From JANWLD01 sp035700225 (GTDB lineage: Bacteria; Patescibacteriota; Saccharimonadia; Saccharimonadales; 2-12-FULL-41-12), in contig DASSOT010000067.1 of the NCBI GenBank assembly GCA_035700225.1, positions 1-7,431 on the forward strand: 7,431 nucleotides of DNA, written 5' to 3'. The notes under the pieces were generated by a model. It was not told where the DNA came from. It was given only the letters and a program-made list of their open reading frames with translations, and made no database searches. Positions 1 through 5,053 of this stretch are shown in pieces; position 1 is the first letter of the stretch; each line of letters starts with the position of its first letter. Position numbers and translations under genes: made by a program.

Positions 1-397
1 AAAACGTATATCCGGGCCAGTTTTTGACCGCATCGACCTTTTTGTAGATGTGGACGAGATAAACCATGGCCATCTTCTGAAAACCGAGGTTCAAAAACAA
101 ACAAGTGCAAGCGTCATGGATGAAGTAGATAAGGCCCGTAAAATCCAAATCAAACGTTCTGGTAAATTAAACAGCCGGCTTTCCGGCAACGAACTGAAGT
201 CGCATAATCGTCTGACACAGGAAGCTGAAGAATTTTTTAATCAGGCCGCTAAAAGGCTGGGCCTTTCTGCCAGGGGTTATATGCGAACTTTAAGGGTGGC
301 AAACACTATCGCCGACCTGGATCGTAAAGCGTCTATAGGGACGGAAGAAATAGGCGAGGCATTACAATACCGGAAAAAGCCAGCCGAACTTTTATAA
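1..397 (+). CDS. YifB/ComM-family Mg-chelatase-like AAA+ ATPase, C-terminal part (5' truncated by window edge)
   Basis: The reading frame is open from base 2 to a TAA at 395-397, giving 131 visible residues; the rest lies upstream of the window. The first visible residues, SGPVFDRIDLFVDV, match the conserved SGPLLDRIDLHVEV-type segment of YifB/ComM AAA+ ATPases, and the rest fits the Mg-chelatase C-terminal helical domain, ending with the diagnostic LSARGYMRTLRVANTIADLD and EIGEALQYR blocks. A GTG at 50 could be mistaken for a start, but homology clearly continues upstream of it, so this is a partial gene. In bacteria where it has been studied, ComM is a hexameric helicase promoting branch migration during natural transformation; applying that role here is inference. 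No terminator is visible before the infC promoter, which begins 8 nt after the stop. Confidence 0.93.
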   Translation, partial: KRISGPVFDRIDLFVDVDEINHGHLLKTEVQKQTSASVMDEVDKARKIQIKRSGKLNSRLSGNELKSHNRLTQEAEEFFNQAAKRLGLSARGYMRTLRVANTIADLDRKASIGTEEIGEALQYRKKPAELL

Positions 398-405
398 CAA
401 ATCTG

Positions 406-434
406 TTGACCCCTGTTTGCTTATCTGCTAGGAT
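406..434 (+). promoter_or_regulatory. Promoter of the infC-rpmI-rplT operon
   Basis: A -35 element TTGACC (406-411) is separated by exactly 17 nt from TAGGAT (429-434), which is preceded by TGC to make an extended -10 (TGCTAGGAT). The predicted transcription start is near 441, leaving a leader of about 29 nt before the inferred infC start at 470. That leader looks too short for a long L20-binding leader of the Bacillus type. This is the best two-element promoter in the window. Confidence 0.75.
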
Positions 435-456
435 AGTCGCTGATAGTCTTTTCGAA

Positions 457-472
457 AAGGAGATTTGCAATC
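457..472 (+). promoter_or_regulatory. Shine-Dalgarno and rare ATC start codon of infC
   Basis: AAGGAG at 457-462 is followed by a 7-nt spacer and ATC at 470-472, continuing as codons for SKRPRLNHEIRA. The strong ribosome binding site at ideal spacing, together with the absence of any ordinary start in frame, decides the start. IF-3 discriminates against AUU/AUC initiation, so a non-canonical start here would give negative feedback on IF-3 synthesis. The mechanism is established in E. coli and inferred here. Confidence 0.8.
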
Positions 473-997
473 AGTAAGAGGCCCCGTCTAAATCATGAGA
501 TACGTGCTCATAATTTGCGCGTTATCGATGAGGACGGAAATCAGATAGGTGTCTTATCGAAGGAAGAAGCACTAAGAATGGCTTCCGACCAGGAACTGGA
601 CCTCGTTGAGATATCCCCTGGTGCAAACCCGCCAGTAGCAAAGATTGTTGACTGGGGCAAGTTCAACTATCAACGCACCAAACAACTACAAAAAAGCAGG
701 CGCAACGCAAAGAATTTAGAGCTTAAGCAGATGCGCTTCGGCCTAAAAATAAGCGACCATGACCTGGGAGTGAAACTGAATAAAGTTACAAACTTCCTGG
801 AAAATGGCCACAAGGTCAAAATCGTAGTGTTTTACAGAGGAAGAGAACTGGCCCATAAAGACATAGGCTTTCAACTGGCCGAAAAAGTCCTGGACATACT
901 GGGCGAAAGAGTCGTCGTAGACCAGAAGCCCCAATTGTCCGGGAAGCAATTAACGTTCGTAATCAGGAGAAACAATGCCAAAGCTAAAAACTCATAG
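470..997 (+). CDS. infC: Translation initiation factor IF-3, with probable ATC start codon
   Basis: IF-3 binds the 30S subunit, prevents premature 50S joining and checks start codons and initiator tRNA. The protein shows the N-terminal family block KRPRLNHEIRAHNLRVIDEDG, the LDLVEISPGANPPVAKIVDWGKF segment, and the C-domain motif GHKVKIVVFYRGRELAHKDIG. No ATG, GTG or TTG in frame lies between the upstream stop (TAG, 434-436) and TTG at 515, and a TTG start would delete the conserved KRPR...NHEIRA block. ATC at 470 lies 7 nt after a perfect AAGGAG (457-462) and gives 175 residues, the normal IF-3 length. E. coli infC starts with AUU and Myxococcus infC (dsg) with AUC, a feature used for IF-3 autoregulation, so ATC is the preferred start. 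The 3' end overlaps rpmI by 23 nt. Stop is TAG. Confidence 0.95.
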   Translation: MSKRPRLNHEIRAHNLRVIDEDGNQIGVLSKEEALRMASDQELDLVEISPGANPPVAKIVDWGKFNYQRTKQLQKSRRNAKNLELKQMRFGLKISDHDLGVKLNKVTNFLENGHKVKIVVFYRGRELAHKDIGFQLAEKVLDILGERVVVDQKPQLSGKQLTFVIRRNNAKAKNS

Positions 998-1169
998 CGG
1001 TACGAAGGACCGGGTCAAGATCACAAAGTCCGGCAAGGTTTTGCGCCGTCATTCAGCACGTAATCATTTCCTACAGAAGAAAAGCGCTTCAAGAAAGCGT
1101 ACTTTTGCCGGTACCGAAGAAATCAAAGGCAAGAATCGCAAAAACATAAAACTGAAGCTGGGAGCTTAA
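975..1169 (+). CDS. rpmI: 50S ribosomal protein L35 (bL35)
   Basis: A 64-residue, very basic protein starting MPKLKTHSGTKDRVKITKSG and continuing with the RRHSARNHFLQKKSASRKR block. This is the typical bL35 pattern (MPKxKTHxxxxKRFKxTxxGK... HxxxxKxxKRKR) at the family's usual length. bL35 is a small component of the large ribosomal subunit. ATG at 975 is preceded by AGGAG (965-969) with a 5-nt spacer. The start lies inside the 3' end of infC (23-nt overlap, different frame), suggesting translational coupling, and the stop is only 3 nt from the rplT start. The infC-rpmI-rplT order is one of the most conserved bacterial ribosomal clusters and supports the call. Expression is expected from the promoter at 406-434. 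Confidence 0.97.
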   Translation: MPKLKTHSGTKDRVKITKSGKVLRRHSARNHFLQKKSASRKRTFAGTEEIKGKNRKNIKLKLGA

Positions 1170-1172
1170 ACG

Positions 1173-1517
1173 ATGAGAGTAAAAAGAGGCGTAACTACGC
1201 ACAAACGTCACCAAAAGATAAGGAAAGCCACTAAGGGCATGACGCGGGGCAATCGTTCCAGCGTGAGGCGGGGCAAACAGGCGCTGACCAAGGCATTAGT
1301 GTATGCAACCCGTGACCGTAAGAACCGTAAGCGAACCATGAGAGCATTATGGAACACCCGTATAAATGCCGCGGCGCGTTCCAACGGCACATCTTACAGC
1401 AAGCTTATAGCCGGCCTGAAGAATAAAAACATCGCCGTTGACAGGAAAATACTTAGCGAGCTGGCCGTAAAAGAGCCCAAAGTATTCGCTGAAGTTGTCA
1501 AAACAGCAATTAAATAA
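1173..1517 (+). CDS. rplT: 50S ribosomal protein L20 (bL20)
   Basis: A 114-residue basic protein with the family start MRVKRGVTTHKRHQKIRKATKG, the central YATRDRKNRKRTMRALWNTRINAAARSNGTSYSKLI block and the C-terminal NIAVDRKILSELAVKEPKVFAEVV segment, matching bL20 end to end at normal length. bL20 is needed for early assembly of the large subunit; in E. coli and B. subtilis it also represses its own operon by binding mRNA. No long leader or obvious L20-binding pseudoknot is seen here, so such control is not supported by what I can see. TGGGAG (1159-1164) lies 8 nt before the ATG. The gene's last codons run straight into the rnpB promoter. Confidence 0.97.
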   Translation: MRVKRGVTTHKRHQKIRKATKGMTRGNRSSVRRGKQALTKALVYATRDRKNRKRTMRALWNTRINAAARSNGTSYSKLIAGLKNKNIAVDRKILSELAVKEPKVFAEVVKTAIK

Positions 1518-1526
1518 TGCTATAAT
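1518..1526 (+). promoter_or_regulatory. Extended -10 promoter of rnpB
   Basis: TGCTATAAT (1518-1526) is a perfect extended -10 element (TGN plus consensus TATAAT) immediately after the rplT stop codon. A start 6-7 nt downstream falls at 1532-1533, exactly the first base of the P1 helix of the RNase P RNA, so promoter and RNA predictions confirm each other. The nearest -35-like hexamer, TTGTCA (1495-1500), sits 20 nt away, which is too far to be a normal -35. The extended -10 probably carries most of the activity. Confidence 0.8.
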
Positions 1527-1532
1527 ATTTCG

Positions 1533-1928
1533 GCCAGATTATCGGTTGATCGCCCAGCACCTTTTGAAGCTGAACAGAAGTAAGTTCTGAGTATCGGTGC
1601 TGAAAGGTGCTGGGAGGAAAGTCCGGGCAACGCAGGGAGAGGTAGTTGTTAACCGCAACCGGGGGCAACCCTAGGGAAAGTGCCACAGAAACAATACTTC
1701 CCGCACTAGCGGGAGATGGTGAAAAGAGTGAGGTAAGAGCTCACAGTCCCTGTAGGCGACTACAGGGAGAGGTAAACCCTACCTGTTGCAAGGAGATGTG
1801 TCTTAACAAAAGGTTTCCCGCCTAAGGCGTATCAAAAGAACCGCTTGACCTGCCGAGCAATCGTCAGGCTAGATAGATGATCAACACCGCTTTTGCGGGT
1901 ACAAAACCCGGCTTACAGATAATCTGGC
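1533..1928 (+). ncRNA. rnpB: RNase P RNA (M1 RNA), bacterial type A
   Basis: This catalytic RNA cleaves 5' leaders from pre-tRNAs. The 5' conserved region GAGGAAAGTCCGGGC is at 1614-1628 and the 3' conserved region ACAAAACCCGGCTTAC at 1901-1916. They form helix P4: 1619-1627 pairs with 1907-1914 and leaves T1622 as the universally conserved bulged uridine. P1 is an 11-bp perfect helix closing the molecule (1533-1543 with 1918-1928). A 12-bp perfect helix (1553-1564 with 1603-1614) occupies the P2/P3 position. Also visible are ACAGAAACAATAC, GAGGTAAGAGCTCAC and the GGTAAACCC motif, and an 8-bp stem with a GCGA tetraloop (1748-1767). An AAGGT motif consistent with the L15 site that binds the tRNA CCA end lies near 1810. 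No intrinsic terminator follows; the RNA ends 4 nt before a convergent gene's stop codon. Confidence 0.97.
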
Positions 1929-1932
1929 TTAA

Positions 1933-2592
1933 TTATTTCTGTTTGTCCAGACACTCGTTTACCATTTCATCCGCCAGCTTGTTCATAGCGCGAGGTACAT
2001 GAGTGAAGCTGATTTTTCTAAACTTATCAGCTAGGACCAGGACATCGTCATAATGCGGCTTCAGATCCGCATTTTTTATCTTATAAATACCGTTTATTTG
2101 TTTGACTATCAGCTCGCTGTCCATATAGACCGAAAGCTCTTCAACCCCCAGCGTCTGCGCGAGCCGCAAACCTTCAGATAAGGCTTGGTATTCTGCTTGA
2201 TTATTGGTAGTTTTGCCTAAATATGTGCTAGATTTTTTTACAACGTTATCTTCCATATCTAAGATAACCACCCCCGTTGCGGCTGGGCCCGGGTTGCCCC
2301 TGGAACCTCCGTCAGTGAACAATTTTGCAGTACTTGTTTTTACCTCGCCCGAACCGGACTTTGCTTCCAAAAAAGTGTCGATTTGTTGAGCAAACTTTCG
2401 ATCTTTTCCAGTAACTTTTCCTTCTGAATGGGTCGTCAGCCATACCTCGATTTCGTCGTAATTACTTTTGAATTCGGGGTGATGGTTCTCTCTTTTTGCT
2501 ATGCTTGCCAACTCTTCGATGAACCTAAAAGCTTCATCGAAATCCTTGAATTTTATTTTTCGGTAGAGTGAATTATTTTTTTCCTGCCACAT
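1933..2592 (-). CDS. Fusion protein: pterin-4a-carbinolamine dehydratase (PCD/DCoH) domain + ribonuclease HI domain
   Basis: 219 residues in two recognisable domains. Residues 2-72 match PCD/DCoH, which dehydrates 4a-hydroxytetrahydropterin. The active-site signature is complete: K33-x3-H37-H38-P39, Y45, H55 and D64, in the spacing expected for the family. After a short, partly low-complexity linker (about 73-88) comes an RNase HI domain (about 89-216) that would cleave RNA in RNA-DNA hybrids. It begins LFTDGGSRGNPGPAATG, and all four metal-binding acids are present: D94, E134 (NNQAEYQAL), D158 (VYMDSE) and D208 (NKLADE). It looks like the short type lacking the basic protrusion. The ATG at 2592 fits the start of the PCD domain (W2). 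No Shine-Dalgarno is present; an extended -10 lies 11 nt upstream. The gene converges on rnpB with a 4-nt gap. Both domain calls are strong; the combined function is unknown to me. Confidence 0.92.
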   Translation of the reverse strand: MWQEKNNSLYRKIKFKDFDEAFRFIEELASIAKRENHHPEFKSNYDEIEVWLTTHSEGKVTGKDRKFAQQIDTFLEAKSGSGEVKTSTAKLFTDGGSRGNPGPAATGVVILDMEDNVVKKSSTYLGKTTNNQAEYQALSEGLRLAQTLGVEELSVYMDSELIVKQINGIYKIKNADLKPHYDDVLVLADKFRKISFTHVPRAMNKLADEMVNECLDKQK

Positions 2593-2603
2593 AAACAGTT
2601 AGA

Positions 2604-2612
2604 ACTATATCA
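2604..2612 (-). promoter_or_regulatory. Probable extended -10 promoter of the PCD-RNase H gene
   Basis: On the minus strand TGATATAGT (2612 to 2604) is an extended -10 element, ending 11 nt before the ATG at 2592. The predicted leader is only about 5 nt. An overlapping TATGAT (2614-2609) is an alternative hexamer. No -35 is evident. The missing ribosome binding site fits a nearly leaderless mRNA. Confidence 0.5.
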
Positions 2613-2661
2613 TAAAATAAGAACGCTTTAGATGATGGAGGATAAATAATATTGTAAACTG

Positions 2662-2667
2662 TATACT
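2662..2667 (+). promoter_or_regulatory. Possible -10 element of the tRNA-Pro gene
   Basis: TATACT at 2662-2667 would start transcription near 2674, about 14 nt before the mature tRNA 5' end, leaving a short leader for RNase P to remove. The bases at -35 (about 2639-2644) do not resemble TTGACA, so the call rests on the -10 and its position. Confidence 0.4.
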
Positions 2668-2687
2668 GGAAATATCTCTGATATTCA

Positions 2688-2764
2688 CGGGGTGTGGCGC
2701 AGTTGGCTAGCGCGTACGGCTGGGGGCCGTGAGGTCGCAGGTTCAAGTCCTGTCACCCCGACCA
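2688..2764 (+). tRNA. tRNA-Pro, anticodon GGG
   Basis: A complete 77-nt cloverleaf. The acceptor stem CGGGGTG (2688-2694) pairs with CACCCCG (2754-2760). The D stem is GCGC/GCGC (2697-2700, 2710-2713). The anticodon stem (2715-2719, 2727-2731) holds the loop CTGGGGG with anticodon GGG at 2722-2724 followed by G37. The T arm (2737-2753) carries TTCAAGT. Discriminator A2761 is followed by a genome-encoded CCA (2762-2764). The C1 start and CGGGGTGTGGCGCAG opening are typical of bacterial tRNA-Pro. GGG reads CCC and CCU codons; other proline codons need tRNAs outside this window. Confidence 0.97.
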
Positions 2765-2765
2765 T

Positions 2766-2808
2766 CCTCTGTAGCTCAATAGGCGAGCTATAGGGGATTT
2801 GTTGTTAT
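2766..2808 (+). terminator. Probable intrinsic terminator of the tRNA-Pro gene
   Basis: Arms at 2766-2777 and 2785-2796 form a 12-bp stem (two G-U pairs) closed by a 7-nt loop, followed by the T-rich stretch ATTTGTTGTT. It starts 2 nt after the tRNA CCA. The T tract is interrupted by Gs, so termination may be incomplete. On the minus strand no T tract follows, so it does not serve the protease gene. Confidence 0.6.
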
Positions 2809-2816
2809 TAGAGAAT

Positions 2817-3440
2817 TTATAGCAGTAAATCGATTATGGAAAGGTCTATCTGGGTTATCAGATCGCCGAAGGCAGGTATGAGCAGTATGAGGGCGAATAT
2901 TATCACTATACCCAGACCCTCCAATGAAGCCATAAAATTCTGAACTGACTGGGGCGCAAACGCATAAACCAGCCTGGAGCCGTCAAGCGGCGGGATAGGA
3001 ACCATGTTGAAGACAAACAGGCCTACATTGACAACGAGGAATATTGTCAGGACCTTGAGAAGACCGTACGAAATAGAATTCTGAACCAAATTAATAATGC
3101 CGGCAGTAGACAGTGCCAGCAACAAGTTCGTCAGAGGGCCTGATAAACCTACGAGTGCCGCGCCATATTCATCAAACTTAACGCGTGCAGGATTGAAAGG
3201 TACCGGCTTGGCGGCCAAGAGGGGTATATGGAATAGCACGAGAGTTATCATCGGCAAAAGAATGGTAGCGAACGGATCCACATGCCGGAAGGGATTCAAG
3301 GATATCCTTCCCTCCCTGTAGGCGGTATCATCGCCCAGCCAGTGGCCCGTAAAGGCGTGCATCGCCTCGTGAAGAGTTATGGAAACCACCAGTGAGAAGA
3401 AAATTATTACAATAGTAGAGAAATCTACCGAACTAATCAT
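2817..3440 (-). CDS. Site-2 protease family intramembrane metalloprotease (peptidase M50)
   Basis: A very hydrophobic membrane protein with both site-2 protease signatures. HEAMH is the HExxH zinc motif, lying in a transmembrane stretch near the N-terminus. The NMVPIPPLDG motif further on supplies the third zinc ligand (Asp). Between them are family blocks GRISLNPFRHVDPFATILLP and LSGPLTN, and further transmembrane helices lie before and after the second motif. Length (207 residues) fits the small, PDZ-less group. Such proteases cut membrane-bound substrates such as anti-sigma factors or signal-peptide remnants; the substrate here is unknown and no obvious anti-sigma partner is adjacent. I choose ATG at 3440 over the in-frame GTG at 3446, because the extended -10 (3457-3449) would place the transcript start around 3442, downstream of the GTG. 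No Shine-Dalgarno at usable spacing is seen. The gene diverges from rpmB. Confidence 0.93.
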   Translation of the reverse strand: MISSVDFSTIVIIFFSLVVSITLHEAMHAFTGHWLGDDTAYREGRISLNPFRHVDPFATILLPMITLVLFHIPLLAAKPVPFNPARVKFDEYGAALVGLSGPLTNLLLALSTAGIINLVQNSISYGLLKVLTIFLVVNVGLFVFNMVPIPPLDGSRLVYAFAPQSVQNFMASLEGLGIVIIFALILLIPAFGDLITQIDLSIIDLLL

Positions 3441-3448
3441 ACTCACCT

Positions 3449-3457
3449 AGTATAACA
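3449..3457 (-). promoter_or_regulatory. Extended -10 promoter of the site-2 protease gene
   Basis: Minus-strand TGTTATACT (3457 to 3449) is an extended -10 with only 8 nt between it and the ATG at 3440. The predicted transcript start therefore falls at or within a base or two of the start codon, implying a leaderless mRNA. The -35 region (about 3472-3477) shows no consensus and overlaps the -35 of the divergent rpmB promoter. Confidence 0.6.
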
Positions 3458-3468
3458 GCTGTCTGTTC

Positions 3469-3497
3469 TTGCTTTTCGGGCTAAAAAACGCTACAAT
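3469..3497 (+). promoter_or_regulatory. Promoter of rpmB
   Basis: TTGCTT (3469-3474) and TACAAT (3492-3497) are separated by exactly 17 nt. The -10 ends 8 nt before the rpmB ATG (3506), so transcription should begin at or within a couple of bases of the start codon. The intervening GTCCTCCT is the complement of a Shine-Dalgarno rather than one, which also argues for leaderless translation. Confidence 0.65.
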
Positions 3498-3505
3498 GTC
3501 CTCCT

Positions 3506-3727
3506 ATGCAAAAATGTGAAATTACCGGTAAGGGAAAGCAGTTCGGACATAATGTAAGCTTCTCGCTACGCCGAACCAGCAAAACATGGAAGCCTAACCT
3601 TCAGACCAAGACTGTGGTTGTTGATGGTAAAAAAGTAAAGATGAAGCTTAGTACTTCAGCCATACGTACCCTGAAAAAGAAAGGCCTCCTCACAACTTCT
3701 GCACCCGAAAAGCCTGCAGATAAATAA
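3506..3727 (+). CDS. rpmB: 50S ribosomal protein L28 (bL28)
   Basis: A 73-residue basic protein starting MQKCEITGKGKQFGHNVSFSLRRTSKTWKPNLQ, which matches the bL28 pattern (xxKCxITGKxxxxGNxVSHxxxRTxRxWxPNLQ), followed by VKMKLSTSAIRTLKKKG, the usual C-terminal block. bL28 is a component of the large ribosomal subunit. In many bacteria rpmB is paired with rpmG, but here it stands alone between a divergent protease gene and a convergent operon. The ATG has no Shine-Dalgarno and lies 8 nt after a TACAAT -10, so a leaderless transcript is likely. The family's conserved HS in VSHS is FS here. The C-terminal SAPEKPADK tail is lineage-specific. Confidence 0.96.
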   Translation: MQKCEITGKGKQFGHNVSFSLRRTSKTWKPNLQTKTVVVDGKKVKMKLSTSAIRTLKKKGLLTTSAPEKPADK

Positions 3728-3751
3728 AACTAGCCCGATACCGGTAGCATA

Positions 3752-3786
3752 CCTCTGGTTGTGTTAAATTTTAGAGGACGTTTTTT
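3752..3786 (+). terminator. Weak candidate terminator downstream of rpmB
   Basis: CCTCTGG (3752-3758) can pair with TTAGAGG (3771-3777; five Watson-Crick and two G-U pairs) around a 12-nt loop, followed after ACG by six Ts (3781-3786). The T run is spaced slightly too far and the stem is short. It overlaps the last codons of the convergent gene ending at 3771. It is the only plausible stop signal seen between these two genes. Confidence 0.35.
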
Positions 3787-4403
3787 AGGATTACTAGACG
3801 CGTTCCTTCGGCAAATTCTCTGCTCTTTAGACTCAACGCTTCCATCTCTTCTACGGGTTCCATAGAAAACACTTTGCGTACATCTTCGATGCTATCCTGG
3901 GGTACTTCGTATTTTATCTTTGGATCCTTGTAGTGAGTCGGCACGACGATGCTAGGGCCGATCTTTTTGATAATCTTTAGAGCGCCTATAGCATCCAATG
4001 TATATCCATTCCCGCCCACAGGTATAAAAAGAACGTCTATCATGCCTAGGGCTTCCAGCTGTTCTTCGCTGATGTCGGGGTATACATGGCCGATTATGCC
4101 AATCTTGAAATCATTGATTACTAATCTGTACATAACAGCGTTCTTAGTGCCCGGCTCGTCTATGTGCGCTTGTGCAGAAACACCTTTTATAGATACATTC
4201 ATAACCTCGTATTCACCCGGTCTATCGACATAAAAGACGCTCTTCGGCAATTTCGTTTCTTCTTGTTTTCGGGTGTAAACGGAGAGGTCGTTGGGCTTGG
4301 TAACTGACTTTTGACCCACGGAACTCAGGTTATCATCTACAACTACCCCGACTTTTTTGGTTTGTACTCTGATTGCGTTAGCGCCGAAATACTTTATTTC
4401 CAT
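3771..4403 (-). CDS. Metallo-beta-lactamase-fold protein (UlaG/COG2220-like) with degenerate metal site
   Basis: 210 residues resembling the small beta-lactamase-fold hydrolases of the UlaG/COG2220 kind. Recognisable landmarks are MEIKYFGANAIRV (usually xIxWLGHSSFRI), RPGEYEVMNVSIKGV (62-75), MIDVLFIPVGGNGYTLDA (121-138) and SIVVPTHYKD (151-160). The metal-binding elements are mostly gone. The HxHxDH segment expected around residues 40-50 reads LSVYTRKQEE, the first-strand His (GH) is GA, and the GDLGH-type Asp segment reads GHVYPD (105-110). His80 and His157 remain. It is therefore probably not a standard zinc hydrolase, though the fold seems intact and the frame is uninterrupted. AAGGAG (4411-4416) sits 7 nt before the ATG. 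The upstream winged-helix gene ends 15 nt away, so the two are co-transcribed. Specific function unknown. Confidence 0.8.
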   Translation of the reverse strand: MEIKYFGANAIRVQTKKVGVVVDDNLSSVGQKSVTKPNDLSVYTRKQEETKLPKSVFYVDRPGEYEVMNVSIKGVSAQAHIDEPGTKNAVMYRLVINDFKIGIIGHVYPDISEEQLEALGMIDVLFIPVGGNGYTLDAIGALKIIKKIGPSIVVPTHYKDPKIKYEVPQDSIEDVRKVFSMEPVEEMEALSLKSREFAEGTRLVILKNVL

Positions 4404-4418
4404 CAGGAAACTCCTTCT

Positions 4419-5048
4419 TTATTCTTCTTTTTGTTCTTCTTGATCTTTTGCCGGCTCCGGTTTTTGCTTTTTCAAAAGACCGTTTTTATCCACCAGCACC
4501 TGCTTTTTTGACTCAAGGACGCTTATTATGAACCTGTCATTAAGCTTCCTTCTATAATTGAATTCCGAAACAGACATGAGTACATAACGTATCTCCTTAC
4601 CTTCCTTCTTCTCCATGTCTTGTACATATTTCCCTGCCTGTGTCTGATTTATATCACCGACCAGCAGTAAATCTACCCCGCTTTTCTCGTCCCTGGTAAA
4701 TTGTCCTGTGAGCAAAGCCAGATCAACATTCCCTACGTTTTTAAGGGTATCGTCAGAAGAATCGTCGCCTGTATCGACAACGGGTTTTGTCGTCTGGCCG
4801 CCGAATATCTCGGATAGGGCCTGATAATATTGATATTTCTGATTGACCTCATAGTAAAGCCTGTTGTTTGTGGTTTCGGATGAGATTATGCCGATATTCA
4901 AAAGGTTGGCGAGTTCGCGCCTTACGGAATTTATCTGTTCATCAATCTTTCTAGTGATTTCGCGCACATAAAATGACCTATTGGGATTCCCGTAGAATAA
5001 CTGCAACAACTTCACACGAGTCTTTGACCCAAACAATTGCTCAACCAT
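4419..5048 (-). CDS. Winged helix-turn-helix protein with nucleotidyltransferase-like domain
   Basis: 209 residues. Residues about 4-70 form a winged helix-turn-helix: LFGSKTRVKLLQLFYGNP, a recognition region VREITRKIDEQINSVRRELANL, then a wing ending in YYEVNQ. Residues about 108-188 resemble a minimal nucleotidyltransferase-like domain (VDLALLTGQF, SGVDLLLVGD, EIRYVLMSVSEFNYR), but the GSxxxG active-site loop is degenerate and only D126 of the expected acidic pair is clear. The last 17 residues are a charged, low-complexity tail. This architecture is one I associate with Patescibacteria/CPR genomes; its role is not established, and a DNA-binding regulator is the simplest inference. The ATG at 5048 lies 5 nt from the miaA stop with no Shine-Dalgarno, and an extended -10 (5064-5056) sits 7 nt upstream, suggesting a leaderless transcript carrying this gene and the downstream beta-lactamase-fold gene. 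Confidence 0.8.
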   Translation of the reverse strand: MVEQLFGSKTRVKLLQLFYGNPNRSFYVREITRKIDEQINSVRRELANLLNIGIISSETTNNRLYYEVNQKYQYYQALSEIFGGQTTKPVVDTGDDSSDDTLKNVGNVDLALLTGQFTRDEKSGVDLLLVGDINQTQAGKYVQDMEKKEGKEIRYVLMSVSEFNYRRKLNDRFIISVLESKKQVLVDKNGLLKKQKPEPAKDQEEQKEE

Positions 5049-5053
5049 ACGGC

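Noticed and set aside
515..517. TTG as the start codon of infC
   Set aside because: It would remove the conserved N-terminal KRPRLNHEIRA block and has no Shine-Dalgarno, whereas ATC at 470 has a perfect one and gives normal length.
743..949. Minus-strand open frame inside infC
   Set aside because: Lies wholly within the well-supported infC coding region and has no recognisable domain.
1495..1500. TTGTCA as the -35 of the rnpB promoter
   Set aside because: Spacing of 20 nt to TATAAT is too long; it also encodes rplT residues and may be chance.
2688..2816. tRNA gene as an integration site (att repeat of the tRNA 3' end)
   Set aside because: No second copy of the tRNA 3' end, integrase or foreign gene is seen in the window.
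3444..3446. GTG start for the site-2 protease
   Set aside because: It lies only 2 nt from the extended -10 and so upstream of the predicted transcript start; ATG at 3440 fits better.
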